A DNA stretch of 64,000 bases, from positions 1 through 64,000 of the forward strand of contig CAMBNY010000003.1 in assembly GCA_945869165.1 (NCBI GenBank), given 5' to 3'. The notes beneath the pieces were generated by a model. That model saw only the letters and a program-made list of their open reading frames with translations. It made no database searches and was not told the DNA's origin. Shown here in pieces: positions 42,891-52,133 of the stretch; within the stretch, counting starts at the first letter, position 1, and every line of letters starts with the position of its first letter. A program made the translations under genes and the position numbers. Source of the DNA: Comamonas sp. lk (lineage in GTDB: Bacteria; Pseudomonadota; Gammaproteobacteria; Burkholderiales; Burkholderiaceae_C).

Positions 42891-45626
42891 TTATGCGTGC
42901 AGCGGGTTGATCTTGTCGGCTTTGATGCCGTACTTGGCAATTGCCTGCGCCACGGTGTCTGCCGTGACAGCGCCCTCTTCCTGCAAAGCCTTTAACGCGG
43001 CCAGCACGATGTAATGCCGGTTCACCTCGAAGTGCTCGCGCAGCTTGCTGCGAAAGTCGCTGCGACCAAAGCCGTCTGTACCCAATACTTTGTAAGCCCG
43101 GCCTTTGGGGATAAAGGGGCGAATCTGCTCGGCATAGGCCTTCATGTAATCTGTAGCCGCAACCACGGGGCCGCTGTGGCCTTCGAGCTGCTGGCTCACA
43201 AAAGACACGCGGGGCTTTTCCAGCGGGTGCAACATGTTGAAGCGCTCGCAGTCCTGGCCTTCGCGGGTCAGCTCGTTAAAGCTCGGGCAACTCCATATGT
43301 CGGACTGCACGCCCCAGTCCTGCGCCAGCAGCGCTTGCGCTGCAATCGATTCACGCAAGATAGTGCCCGAGCCTAGCAACTGCACGCGCGCTGCGCCTTT
43401 GTTGGCCTTGGTTTGCGCAGCGCCGGGTTTGCACAAATACATGCCTTTGATGATTTGTTCTTCGGTGCCTGCCGCCAGGCCAGGCATAGCGTAGTTTTCG
43501 TTTAGCAGGGTGATGTAGTAAAAAACGTTGTCCTGCTTTTCCACCATGCGCTTTAAGCCGTGGTGCATGATGACCGCCACTTCGTGCGCAAACGTAGGGT
43601 CGTAGCTCAGGCAATTAGGGATGGTGCCAGCCAGGATATGGCTGTGGCCGTCTTCATGCTGCAAGCCTTCGCCATTGAGCGTAGTGCGGCCCGATGTGCC
43701 ACCCAGCAAAAAGCCGCGTGCCTGCATATCGCCCGCCGCCCAAGCCAAGTCGCCAATGCGCTGAAAGCCAAACATCGAGTAATACACATAAAACGGAATC
43801 ATGATGCGGTTGCTAGTGCTGTAGCTGGTCGCTGCCGCAATCCAGCTGCTCATGCCGCCGGCCTCGTTAATGCCTTCTTGCAAAATCTGGCCTTGCTTGT
43901 CTTCTTTGTAGTACATCACCTGGTCTTTATCGACCGGGGTGTAGAGCTGGCCGTCCGGGTTGTAAATACCGATCTGGCGGAACAAACCTTCCATACCAAA
44001 GGTACGCGCCTCGTCCACCAAAATCGGCACTACACGCGGGCCAATCGCTTTGTCGCGCAGTAGCGTAGTCAGGAAGCGCACGTAGGCCTGGGTAGTAGAA
44101 ATCTCGCGGCCTTCCACAGTGGGCTCGATCACGGCTTTGAAGGTGTCCAACGAAGGCACAGTAAATTGCTCGTCCGCCTTCACGCGGCGGTGCGGTAAGT
44201 AGCCACCCAAGGCCTTGCGCCGCTCGTGCAGGTAGCGCATCTCGGGCGTATCGTCTGCCGGTTTGTAAAAAGGAATTTTGGCCAGTTCGCTATCTGGAAT
44301 CGGGATGTTGAAGCGATCACGGAAGGCTTTGATATCTTCATCGGTGAGCTTCTTGGTTTGGTGCACATTGTTCTTGCCCTCGCCGCTTTTACCCATGCCA
44401 AAACCCTTAATGGTTTTGATCAATAGCACCGTCGGCTGGCCTTTGTGGTTCACGGCCTGGTGGTACGCGGCATAGACTTTTTTCGAGTCGTGGCCGCCAC
44501 GGCGCAGTTCAAAAATTTCTGCGTCGCTCATGTGTTCCACCATTTTGGCGGTGCTGGGGTGCTTGCCGAAAAAGTGTTTGCGCACATAGGCGCCGTCGTT
44601 GGCCTTCATGGCCTGGTAATCGCCATCCACCGTATCCATCATGACCTTGCGCAGCGCGCCGTCTTTGTCCCGCGCCAGTAGCGGGTCCCAGCTGCTGCCC
44701 CAAACCAGCTTGATCACATTCCAACCTGCGCCACGGAATTCGCCCTCTAGCTCTTGGATGATTTTTCCGTTGCCGCGTACCGGGCCATCTAAGCGCTGCA
44801 AATTGCAGTTGATGACAAATATCAGGTTGTCCAGCTTCTCGCGCGCGGCCAAGCCGATAGCGCCAAGCGACTCCACCTCGTCCATCTCGCCGTCGCCGCA
44901 GAACACCCAAACCTTGCGGTTTTCGGTATTGGCAATACCGCGTGCATGCAAATACTTGAGAAAACGCGCCTGGTAAATCGCCATCAGCGGCCCTAAACCC
45001 ATCGACACGGTGGGGAACTGCCAGAACTCGGGCATGAGCTTGGGATGCGGGTAGCTGGACAAGCCTTTGCCATCGACTTCCTGGCGGAAGTTGAGCAACT
45101 GCTCTTCGCTCAAGCGGCCTTCCAGGTAAGCGCGGGCATAAACGCCGGGCGCTACGTGGCCTTGGATAAACAAGCAGTCGCCACCGTGGTTCTCGCTCTC
45201 GGCGTGCCAAAAATGGTTAAAGCCCGCGCCAAACAAACTGGCCAGCGAGGCGAACGAGCCGATATGGCCACCCAGATCTCCACCGTCCGCCGGGTCGTGG
45301 CGGTTGGCCTTGACGACCATGGCCATCGCGTTCCAGCGCATATAGGCACGCAGGCGCTCTTCTATTTCCAGATTGCCCGGCGAACGCTCTTCGTGATCCG
45401 GTTCGATGGTGTTGACATAAGCCGTGGTCGCCGAAAAAGGCAGATCGATGCTTTTCTGGCGGGCATGCTCTAGCAGTTGCTCTAACAAGTAGTGCGCGCG
45501 CTCGGGGCCTTCGGCCTCGATAACGGCAGACAGAGCGTCCATCCACTCCCGGGTTTCCTGGTTATCGATGTCACTTCCGATACCCAAGGGTAAGGGCGTG
45601 GCGTTGTTTTGCGCTGTGCTGGTCAT
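42891..45626 (-). CDS. aceE: pyruvate dehydrogenase E1 component, homodimeric type
   Basis: 911 residues, the usual length of the single-chain E1 (E. coli 887). The thiamine diphosphate motif is visible as WVFCGDGEMDEVESLGA ... NLQRLDG (~245-285), and the N-terminal ETREWMDALSAVIEAEGPER is typical. It decarboxylates pyruvate and acetylates E2 lipoyl groups. It is the first gene of the - strand operon and divergent from a sensor kinase; the 147-base gap contains an AT-rich dyad. AGGAGA before the ATG supports the start. Confidence 0.95.
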   Translation of the reverse strand: MTSTAQNNATPLPLGIGSDIDNQETREWMDALSAVIEAEGPERAHYLLEQLLEHARQKSIDLPFSATTAYVNTIEPDHEERSPGNLEIEERLRAYMRWNAMAMVVKANRHDPADGGDLGGHIGSFASLASLFGAGFNHFWHAESENHGGDCLFIQGHVAPGVYARAYLEGRLSEEQLLNFRQEVDGKGLSSYPHPKLMPEFWQFPTVSMGLGPLMAIYQARFLKYLHARGIANTENRKVWVFCGDGEMDEVESLGAIGLAAREKLDNLIFVINCNLQRLDGPVRGNGKIIQELEGEFRGAGWNVIKLVWGSSWDPLLARDKDGALRKVMMDTVDGDYQAMKANDGAYVRKHFFGKHPSTAKMVEHMSDAEIFELRRGGHDSKKVYAAYHQAVNHKGQPTVLLIKTIKGFGMGKSGEGKNNVHQTKKLTDEDIKAFRDRFNIPIPDSELAKIPFYKPADDTPEMRYLHERRKALGGYLPHRRVKADEQFTVPSLDTFKAVIEPTVEGREISTTQAYVRFLTTLLRDKAIGPRVVPILVDEARTFGMEGLFRQIGIYNPDGQLYTPVDKDQVMYYKEDKQGQILQEGINEAGGMSSWIAAATSYSTSNRIMIPFYVYYSMFGFQRIGDLAWAAGDMQARGFLLGGTSGRTTLNGEGLQHEDGHSHILAGTIPNCLSYDPTFAHEVAVIMHHGLKRMVEKQDNVFYYITLLNENYAMPGLAAGTEEQIIKGMYLCKPGAAQTKANKGAARVQLLGSGTILRESIAAQALLAQDWGVQSDIWSCPSFNELTREGQDCERFNMLHPLEKPRVSFVSQQLEGHSGPVVAATDYMKAYAEQIRPFIPKGRAYKVLGTDGFGRSDFRSKLREHFEVNRHYIVLAALKALQEEGAVTADTVAQAIAKYGIKADKINPLHA

Positions 45627-45689
45627 GGCGTCTCCTGCTGGTGTGGTGCGTGTAGCGTACAGGATCAGAATTCTCGCATAACTTTACGG

Positions 45690-45730
45690 AAATTTCAAAT
45701 TATGCTTTTACATTTTGTAATATGAAATTT
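45690..45730. promoter_or_regulatory. AT-rich dyad between aceE and the sensor kinase gene
   Basis: AAATTTCA (45690-45697) and TGAAATTT (45723-45730) form a perfect inverted repeat with a 25-base AT-rich centre. It lies in the divergent promoter region, where a regulator, possibly the adjacent FixJ-like protein, could act on both genes. No known operator consensus was matched. Confidence 0.4.
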
Positions 45731-45773
45731 TAAATTTGCCTCCAGAGCGCTTAGCGGGCTCTACACTTGTGCG

Positions 45774-48266
45774 ATGGCCAATGCTGAGACTTTTTCGTTG
45801 CAAACCGAGCCGGAACTGTCCACGGTAAAACGGGCGAGGCGCTGGTGGCGCCGTCTTTCACCCTCCGGACAGGACCGCGTGGCCATGTTGGCCCCGCTGG
45901 CGGCGGTGGTCTTGTTTATGGCCGCCATTGTTTCGGCGCTGTTCTATCTGCAGATGGAAGAGGCCGACCGCGAGCAAGAAGCCGTCAGGCGGGATGTGGA
46001 ATACACCCAACAGCAGCTGCGGCTGCGCTTATTGGAGCGCCAGGAGCAGTTCAGCGCATTGGGCCGCGAGTTGTCCAGCCAGGCCTTGGACGCCAGGGCC
46101 TTTCGGCTGCGAGTCCTGGCGCTGTTAACGCAATACCCGGAAGTCCACGGTGCCGCGTGGCTGGACCAGCAAAAGCGTTTGCGGGCCAGTGGCGGAGCCA
46201 CTTTGAACTGGAGCTATCCCGCCTACGGAAGTAGCGCGATTGCCTTGGATGCGAACGGCGATTACGCCTTTAAATGGGCCGGTGCACAGCGCCGGGTGGT
46301 TTACTTGCTGCAAGCCAAGGCGGGGGCCTCTGCCCCGATCTTGCAGCTGTATGTACCTTTGATTGAAAAAGGGCAACCCGCCGGCGTGATTCTGGCCGAG
46401 TTGTCGGTCGACGGCCTCTACCGCTACGGGATACCCAATGAGGTCGCGGCACGTTACGGCATATCCTTGCTAGACGCTAACGGAGGGGTACTGGCCGGCG
46501 TGGCACTGCCCATGAAAAGGCCGGTGAGCCAGATACTCCCCTGGACCCGCAAACCGGGCAGCTACAGCATGGCGGTGTCGCCTGTAGGCTCGGACCTGCT
46601 GGTGCGCGCCGAAACTTATCGCGCCTCCATGGGCGTCATTGGCACCGGCGTATTCTGGCTGGTCAGTGCGCTGAGCGTGATGACCGCCTGGATGCTGATT
46701 GCCAACTGGCGCCACAGTCGCAAGCGCTTGCAGGCGCAGCAGGCCTTGTTGTCGGAAACCAATTTCCGCCGAGCCATGGAGAACTCCATGCTGACCGGCA
46801 TGCGCGCCATGGACTTGCAGGGACGCATCACCTACGTCAATGCTGCGTTTTGCATGATGACCGGTTGGAGCGAATCCGAGCTGGTAGGACGCACCGCCCC
46901 CTTCCCCTATTGGCCCGAAAGCGACCGGGAAGAACTATCCGCGCTACTTGGCCAGGAGCTCTCTGGCAAGACCAGCCAAGGCGGCATTCAGGTGCGGGTC
47001 AAACGGCGCGATGGCGGCTTATTCGATGCGCGCCTGTATGTGGCACCGCTGATCGATGCCAAAGGAACGCAAACCGGCTGGGTTACTTCCATGACCGACA
47101 TCACCGAACCGAATCGGGTGCGCGAACAATTGTCGGCCTCCCACCAACGCTTTACAACGGTGCTTGAAGCGCTTGATGCGTCCATCTCCGTGGCACCGCT
47201 GGGCAGTGATGAGCTGGTGTTTGCCAACAAGCTCTACCGCAATTGGTTTGGTACTGCTGCGGGCGGACATTTACAACTGGTCGCAGAGGCCGGTGTGCCC
47301 CAAGGCCGCGCCAGCCACGAACGCGGCGACGATGTAGATTTGTTCGCGGGCTTCCCCCTGGGCAGCTTGGCCGATGTCGACGCGGAGAGCGCTGAAATTT
47401 TTATCGCCTCGCTAGGAAAGTGGCTAGAAGTGCGCACGCGTTACCTAGGCTGGGTGGACGGCCGATTGGCGCAAATGGTGATCGCGACCGATATCAGTAG
47501 CCGCCGCATGGCAGAAGAACAGGCAGCGACGCAAGCGGAACGAGCCCAATCGGCCAGCCGCATGATCACGATGGGTGAAATGGCTTCCAGCGTGGCCCAT
47601 GAGCTCAATCAACCGCTGACCGCGATCAACAACTATTGCAATGGCATGGTCTCGCGCATCAAGGACCAGCAGATATCGCAAGAGGAGTTGCTCACCGCTT
47701 TGGACAAGACGGCCAAACAGGCCCAACGTGCGGGGCAGATCATTCACCGTATCCGCAGCTTTGTGAAACGTAGCGAGCCCAATCGCACCCTGTGCGACGT
47801 CGAACCCATGGTCAACGAAGCAGTGGAGCTGGCGGAAATTGAACTGCGTCGCTTTAACGTGCGACTTAACTCCCATATCGCTGGACGCTTGCCAGCCCTG
47901 ATGGTGGACCGTATCCTGATCGAGCAAGTTCTGGTGAACCTATTGCGCAACGCCGCTGAATCGGTAGATGCAGCCCAACGGCCCAGCCCAGAGCGCATCG
48001 TGGAATTGCGCGTTCTCGGTGGTATTTTCGAAGGTAAAAAGAGTGTTGAATTTTCGGTGCAGGACAGCGGCAAAGGCATTGCAGCCGACGTGATGCCGCG
48101 CCTTTACGAGGCATTCTTTTCTACCAAAGCCGAAGGCATGGGCATCGGCCTGAGTCTGTGCCGCTCGATCGTAGAGTCGCACCGCGGGCGCTTGGCGGCG
48201 GAGAACCTCTACAATGAAGGCACAGTGTCTGGCTGCAAGTTCACCTTCTGGCTACCCTTGGCCTAG
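45774..48266 (+). CDS. PAS-domain sensor histidine kinase
   Basis: 830 residues. Helix 1 is at ~40-62 (VAMLAPLAAVVLFMAAIVSA). A ~220-residue periplasmic sensor domain follows, then helix 2 at ~285-308. There are two PAS domains (~325-450, GRITYVNAAFCMMTGWSESE; ~460-575). HisKA has its phospho-His in SSVAHELNQPLTAINNY (~612). The ATPase domain shows NLLRNAAESV, DSGKGIA and EGMGIGLSL. The HELNQPL sequence is that of the FixL/DctB group. It pairs with the FixJ-like gene 44 bases downstream. The signal is unknown; divergence from aceE suggests central carbon or redox control. Confidence 0.88.
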   Translation: MANAETFSLQTEPELSTVKRARRWWRRLSPSGQDRVAMLAPLAAVVLFMAAIVSALFYLQMEEADREQEAVRRDVEYTQQQLRLRLLERQEQFSALGRELSSQALDARAFRLRVLALLTQYPEVHGAAWLDQQKRLRASGGATLNWSYPAYGSSAIALDANGDYAFKWAGAQRRVVYLLQAKAGASAPILQLYVPLIEKGQPAGVILAELSVDGLYRYGIPNEVAARYGISLLDANGGVLAGVALPMKRPVSQILPWTRKPGSYSMAVSPVGSDLLVRAETYRASMGVIGTGVFWLVSALSVMTAWMLIANWRHSRKRLQAQQALLSETNFRRAMENSMLTGMRAMDLQGRITYVNAAFCMMTGWSESELVGRTAPFPYWPESDREELSALLGQELSGKTSQGGIQVRVKRRDGGLFDARLYVAPLIDAKGTQTGWVTSMTDITEPNRVREQLSASHQRFTTVLEALDASISVAPLGSDELVFANKLYRNWFGTAAGGHLQLVAEAGVPQGRASHERGDDVDLFAGFPLGSLADVDAESAEIFIASLGKWLEVRTRYLGWVDGRLAQMVIATDISSRRMAEEQAATQAERAQSASRMITMGEMASSVAHELNQPLTAINNYCNGMVSRIKDQQISQEELLTALDKTAKQAQRAGQIIHRIRSFVKRSEPNRTLCDVEPMVNEAVELAEIELRRFNVRLNSHIAGRLPALMVDRILIEQVLVNLLRNAAESVDAAQRPSPERIVELRVLGGIFEGKKSVEFSVQDSGKGIAADVMPRLYEAFFSTKAEGMGIGLSLCRSIVESHRGRLAAENLYNEGTVSGCKFTFWLPLA

Positions 48267-48310
48267 AACGGCACAACAAGAAAAGAAGTTTGCATCAAGA
48301 AAGAAGTGCA

Positions 48311-48952
48311 ATGCAGGAATCTTCCAATAGTTTGATCCCCAAAAAAGGCACCGTGTACGTCGTCGACGACGATGAGGCGGTGCGTGATTCGGTGCAATGG
48401 CTCTTAGAGGGCAAAGGCTATCGGGTACGGTGTTTTGATTCGGCTGAATCGTTTTTAAGCCGCTACGATGCCCGCGAAGTGGCTTGCCTGCTGGTCGATA
48501 TCCGTATGGGCGGCATGACCGGCCTCGACTTGCAAGCACGCTTGATAGAAATTCGCTCTCCCTTACCGATCGTGTTTATTACCGGCCATGGCGACGTGCC
48601 CATGGCGGTCGATACCATGAAGAAGGGCGCGATGGACTTTATCCAAAAGCCTTTCAAAGAAGCCGATCTGGTGCGCCTGGTGGAACAAATGCTGGACCAC
48701 GCCAAAGACTCCTTTGCCGACTCGCAATTGGCGGCCAACCGCGACTCGCTACTGTCCAAACTAACCATGCGCGAATCCCAAGTACTAGAACGCATCGTGG
48801 CCGGGCGCCTGAACAAACAAATTGCCGACGACCTGGGCATCAGCATCAAGACGGTGGAGGCGCACCGTGCCAACATCATGGAAAAGCTAAGCGCCAACAC
48901 TGTGGCTGATTTGCTTAAGATCGCCCTGGGCCAATCCAACCCCAAGGCTTAA
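48311..48952 (+). CDS. FixJ-family two-component response regulator (LuxR output)
   Basis: 213 residues from the ATG at 48311 (AAGAAAGAAG upstream; a TTG seven codons earlier is less likely). The receiver domain (~14-130) has its acidic pocket in VYVVDDDEAV, phospho-Asp in CLLVDIRMGGMTG and Lys in FIQKPF. The C-terminal LuxR-type helix-turn-helix (~150-205) reads LNKQIADDLGISIKTVEAHR. It is the cognate partner of the preceding kinase. Targets are not identifiable from the sequence, but the aceE promoter is an obvious candidate. Confidence 0.88.
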   Translation: MQESSNSLIPKKGTVYVVDDDEAVRDSVQWLLEGKGYRVRCFDSAESFLSRYDAREVACLLVDIRMGGMTGLDLQARLIEIRSPLPIVFITGHGDVPMAVDTMKKGAMDFIQKPFKEADLVRLVEQMLDHAKDSFADSQLAANRDSLLSKLTMRESQVLERIVAGRLNKQIADDLGISIKTVEAHRANIMEKLSANTVADLLKIALGQSNPKA

Positions 48953-48966
48953 GTCAACCCAGATAC

Positions 48967-49058
48967 GCCATTGCGAGCACAGCGAAGCGATCCAGTATGA
49001 CTTTGCAATATGGCTTGGATGGATCGCCACATCGCTACGCTACTCGCGATGACGATGT
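48967..49058. repeat. dispersed repeat, family 1, short copy
   Basis: CGCCATTGCGAGCACAGCGA at the left faces TACTCGCGATGACG at the right, with GATCC...GGATC internal arms. The outer TGCATAAG ends seen in the 13.7 and 26.2 kb copies are missing. It lies 14 bases after the response-regulator stop and may end its transcript. Confidence 0.8.
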
Positions 49059-49188
49059 TGGTGCCCCTCGCAGAGTCGCTTTTATAGGTTTGCACGTCGC
49101 GGACACATTGTGGTGCTGGCGCCTAGGCGGCATCTAATGGCAGGCTAACTTCCACTTTTTTTCTCCACTTGTTTCTAATACCCAAGCC

Positions 49189-50049
49189 ATGACAACACCC
49201 CATACCGCTTCCATCATCGACGGCAATGCGCTGTCTGCCCAATTACGCGCTGACGTGATGCGCCGCGCTGATGCGCTCAAAGCGCGTGGCATCACACCCG
49301 GTCTGGCGGTGTTGCTGGTGGGCGAGAACCAGGCCTCGCAGGTCTATGTGCGCAACAAGGTCAAGGCCTGTGCCGATGCAGGCCTGCATTCGGTGCTCGA
49401 GCGCCATGACGCCGATATGACCGAAGCGGACTTGCTGGCGCGCATTGACGCGCTCAACAAAGACCCGTCCATCCACGGCATTTTGGTGCAACTGCCAGTG
49501 CCCAAACATATCGATGCCAACAAAGTCATTGAAGCCATCGCGTCTGAAAAAGATGTGGATGGTTTCCACATCGCCAGCGCCGGCGCTTTGATGGTGGGCC
49601 AGCCAGGTTTTGTACCCTGCACGCCTTATGGCTGTATGAAGATGCTCGAATCCATTGGCTATGACTTGCGCGGCAAGCATGCGGTGGTGATTGGCCGCAG
49701 CAATATCGTGGGCAAACCCATGGCCATGCTGTTGCTGCAACAAAACGCCACCGTCACGATTTGCCATAGCGGCACCAAAGACCTCAAAGCCATGACGCTG
49801 CAAGCCGATGTCATCGTCGCCGCAGTAGGCAAGGTGAATGTGCTGACGGCCGACATGGTCAAGCCCGGCGCGGTAGTCATCGACGTGGGCATGAACCGCA
49901 ACGCCGAGGGCAAACTCTGCGGCGATGTGGACTACGCCGGTGTGCGCGAAGTGGCCAGCCACATTACCCCGGTACCCGGTGGAGTGGGCCCCATGACCAT
50001 CACCATGCTGCTGGTCAACACCTTGGAATCTGCGGAGCGCCTGGTATGA
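49189..50049 (+). CDS. folD: bifunctional methylenetetrahydrofolate dehydrogenase/cyclohydrolase
   Basis: 286 residues, full length. The catalytic Lys is in [16 protein letters not shown] (~56), with the substrate loop [13 protein letters not shown], Asp in KDVDGFH and the NADP site [14 protein letters not shown]. The signature [11 protein letters not shown] is at the C-terminus. It interconverts 5,10-methylene- and 10-formyl-tetrahydrofolate. The stop overlaps the start of prlC by four bases (ATGA), indicating coupled translation. Confidence 0.95.
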   Translation: MTTPHTASIIDGNALSAQLRADVMRRADALKARGITPGLAVLLVGENQASQVYVRNKVKACADAGLHSVLERHDADMTEADLLARIDALNKDPSIHGILVQLPVPKHIDANKVIEAIASEKDVDGFHIASAGALMVGQPGFVPCTPYGCMKMLESIGYDLRGKHAVVIGRSNIVGKPMAMLLLQQNATVTICHSGTKDLKAMTLQADVIVAAVGKVNVLTADMVKPGAVVIDVGMNRNAEGKLCGDVDYAGVREVASHITPVPGGVGPMTITMLLVNTLESAERLV

Positions 50050-52091
50050 GTGACAACCCTTTGCTTGGCCAAGGCCTGCCCCGCTTTGACGCGATAGCGC
50101 CCGAGCATGTGGAACCGGCCATAGCGGACTTGCTGGCGCAGTCACAAACGGCGCTCGATACCGTAACCGCCCCCGCCTTCCCCGCGCAATGGCTGGCGCT
50201 ATCGGCCACCTTGGACGTGGCGGTAGAAAACCTGGGCGTGGCCTGGGGCGCGGTCAGCCACCTCAATAGCGTCAACGACAGCCCCGCGCTGCGTGCTGCT
50301 TACAACGCAGCCCTGCCCAAAGTCACCGATTTTTTTACCCGCCTGGGCGCCGATGAAAAGCTCTACGCCAAGTACAAGGCTATGGACGTGGCCAGCTTGA
50401 ACCCGGAGCAACAACAAGCGCACAAAAACGCCATACGCAACTTCGTATTGGGCGGTGCAGAACTGAGCGGTAGCGCGCGCGAGCGCTTTGCGCAGATACA
50501 AGAACGCCAGGCCGAGCTAAGCCAAAAGTTCAGCGAAAACGCGCTGGACGCGACCGACGCTTTTGCGTACTACGCGCGCACGGACGAAGTTGACGGCGTG
50601 CCTGCCGATGTACTGGATACCGCCCTTTCAGCGGCCAAAGCCGAAGGCAAAGAAGGCTACAAACTCACGCTCAAGATGCCTTGCTACCTGCCAGTCATGC
50701 AGTTTGCGCATAGCAGCGCCTTGCGCCAGATTTTGTACCGCGCTTACGCTACGCGCGCGTCCACCCAGGCGCCAGTGGACATGCATAAGTTTGACAACAG
50801 CGCCACCATGCAAGAAATATTGGCGCTGCGCAAAGAAGAAGCGGCCTTATTGGGCTTTGCCAACTTCGCTGCGCTGTCGATTGCGCCCAAGATGGCGGAC
50901 TCGCCCGACACGGTAATCCGTTTCTTGCGCGACCTAAGCGCCAAGGCCCGCCCCTTTGCCGAAAAAGACGTGGCCGAGCTGCGCGCTTTTGCAGCCGACC
51001 ATTTGCACCTGCAAGACCCGCAGGCCTGGGACTGGCCCTATATCGGCGAGAAGCTCAAAGAAGCGCGCTACGCATTTAGCGAACAGGAAGTTAAGCAGTA
51101 CTTCACCGCGCCCAAGGTGCTGGCCGGGCTGTTCAAAATCGTAGAGACCTTGTTTGACGTCAGCATCAGCGCCGACAGCGCGCCGGTGTGGCACCCGGAA
51201 GTGAAGTTTTTCCGTATCGAGCGCCAAGGCAACTTAATCGGGCAGTTTTACCTGGACCCGAGTGCGCGCAGTGGCAAGCGCGGCGGTGCCTGGATGGACG
51301 GTGTACTGGGCCGCTGGTTGCGGCCCGATACCGGTAAATTACAAACGCCGGTCGCGCATTTGGTCTGTAATTTCGCGCTAGGCAGCACGGTCGATGGCGT
51401 GGAAAAACCCGCCTTGCTTACGCACGACGATGTGATCACCTTGTTCCACGAATGCGGCCACGGCCTGCACCATTTGCTCACGCAAGTAAGCGAGCGCGAT
51501 GTGGCGGGTATCAGCGGCGTGGAGTGGGATGCGGTAGAACTGCCCAGCCAATTCATGGAAAACTTTTGCTGGGAGTGGAATGTGATCCGCCACATGACCG
51601 CGCATGTGGATAGCGGCCAGCCCCTGCCGCGCGCCTTGTTTGACAAAATGCTGGCGGCGCGCAATTTCCAAAGCGGTATGCAAACACTGCGCCAAATCGA
51701 GTTCGCGTTGTTCGACATGCTGCTACACAGCGCGCACGACCCCGCAGCCGATTTGATGGATTTACTGCGCACGGTGCGCACCGAAGTGGCAGTGCTGCCC
51801 AGCCCAGAGTTCAACCGATCGGTCCACACCTTCAGCCATATTTTTGCCGGGGGTTACGCAGCGGGCTACTACAGCTACAAATGGGCCGAAGTGCTCAGCG
51901 CCGATGCCTACGCCGCTTTTGAAGAAAGCGCCGACGCCGAAGGAACGCCCGACCCGGCCACCGGCAAAAAATACCTGCACGCCATTTTGGAAGCCGGTGG
52001 CAGCCGCCCGGCCATGGAATCCTTCAAAGCCTTTCGGGGACGCGAGCCCAGCATGGACGCGCTTCTAAGGCATCAGGGGATGGGTGGTTAA
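50046..52091 (+). CDS. prlC: oligopeptidase A (M3 family zinc metallopeptidase)
   Basis: 681 residues. The zinc motif HECGHGLHH (HExxH, ~475) and the third ligand Glu ~28 residues later ([17 protein letters not shown]) are in place. The M3 fold is otherwise complete, ending GRSPR-like [12 protein letters not shown]. It degrades short peptides and signal-peptide fragments in the cytoplasm. Co-translated with folD, as in many Burkholderiales. Confidence 0.93.
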   Translation: MSDNPLLGQGLPRFDAIAPEHVEPAIADLLAQSQTALDTVTAPAFPAQWLALSATLDVAVENLGVAWGAVSHLNSVNDSPALRAAYNAALPKVTDFFTRLGADEKLYAKYKAMDVASLNPEQQQAHKNAIRNFVLGGAELSGSARERFAQIQERQAELSQKFSENALDATDAFAYYARTDEVDGVPADVLDTALSAAKAEGKEGYKLTLKMPCYLPVMQFAHSSALRQILYRAYATRASTQAPVDMHKFDNSATMQEILALRKEEAALLGFANFAALSIAPKMADSPDTVIRFLRDLSAKARPFAEKDVAELRAFAADHLHLQDPQAWDWPYIGEKLKEARYAFSEQEVKQYFTAPKVLAGLFKIVETLFDVSISADSAPVWHPEVKFFRIERQGNLIGQFYLDPSARSGKRGGAWMDGVLGRWLRPDTGKLQTPVAHLVCNFALGSTVDGVEKPALLTHDDVITLFHECGHGLHHLLTQVSERDVAGISGVEWDAVELPSQFMENFCWEWNVIRHMTAHVDSGQPLPRALFDKMLAARNFQSGMQTLRQIEFALFDMLLHSAHDPAADLMDLLRTVRTEVAVLPSPEFNRSVHTFSHIFAGGYAAGYYSYKWAEVLSADAYAAFEESADAEGTPDPATGKKYLHAILEAGGSRPAMESFKAFRGREPSMDALLRHQGMGG

Positions 52092-52133
52092 GCGCTTGCG
52101 GTCTGCAGGGTGCCAAGAAGGCGCGCCAAAGCA

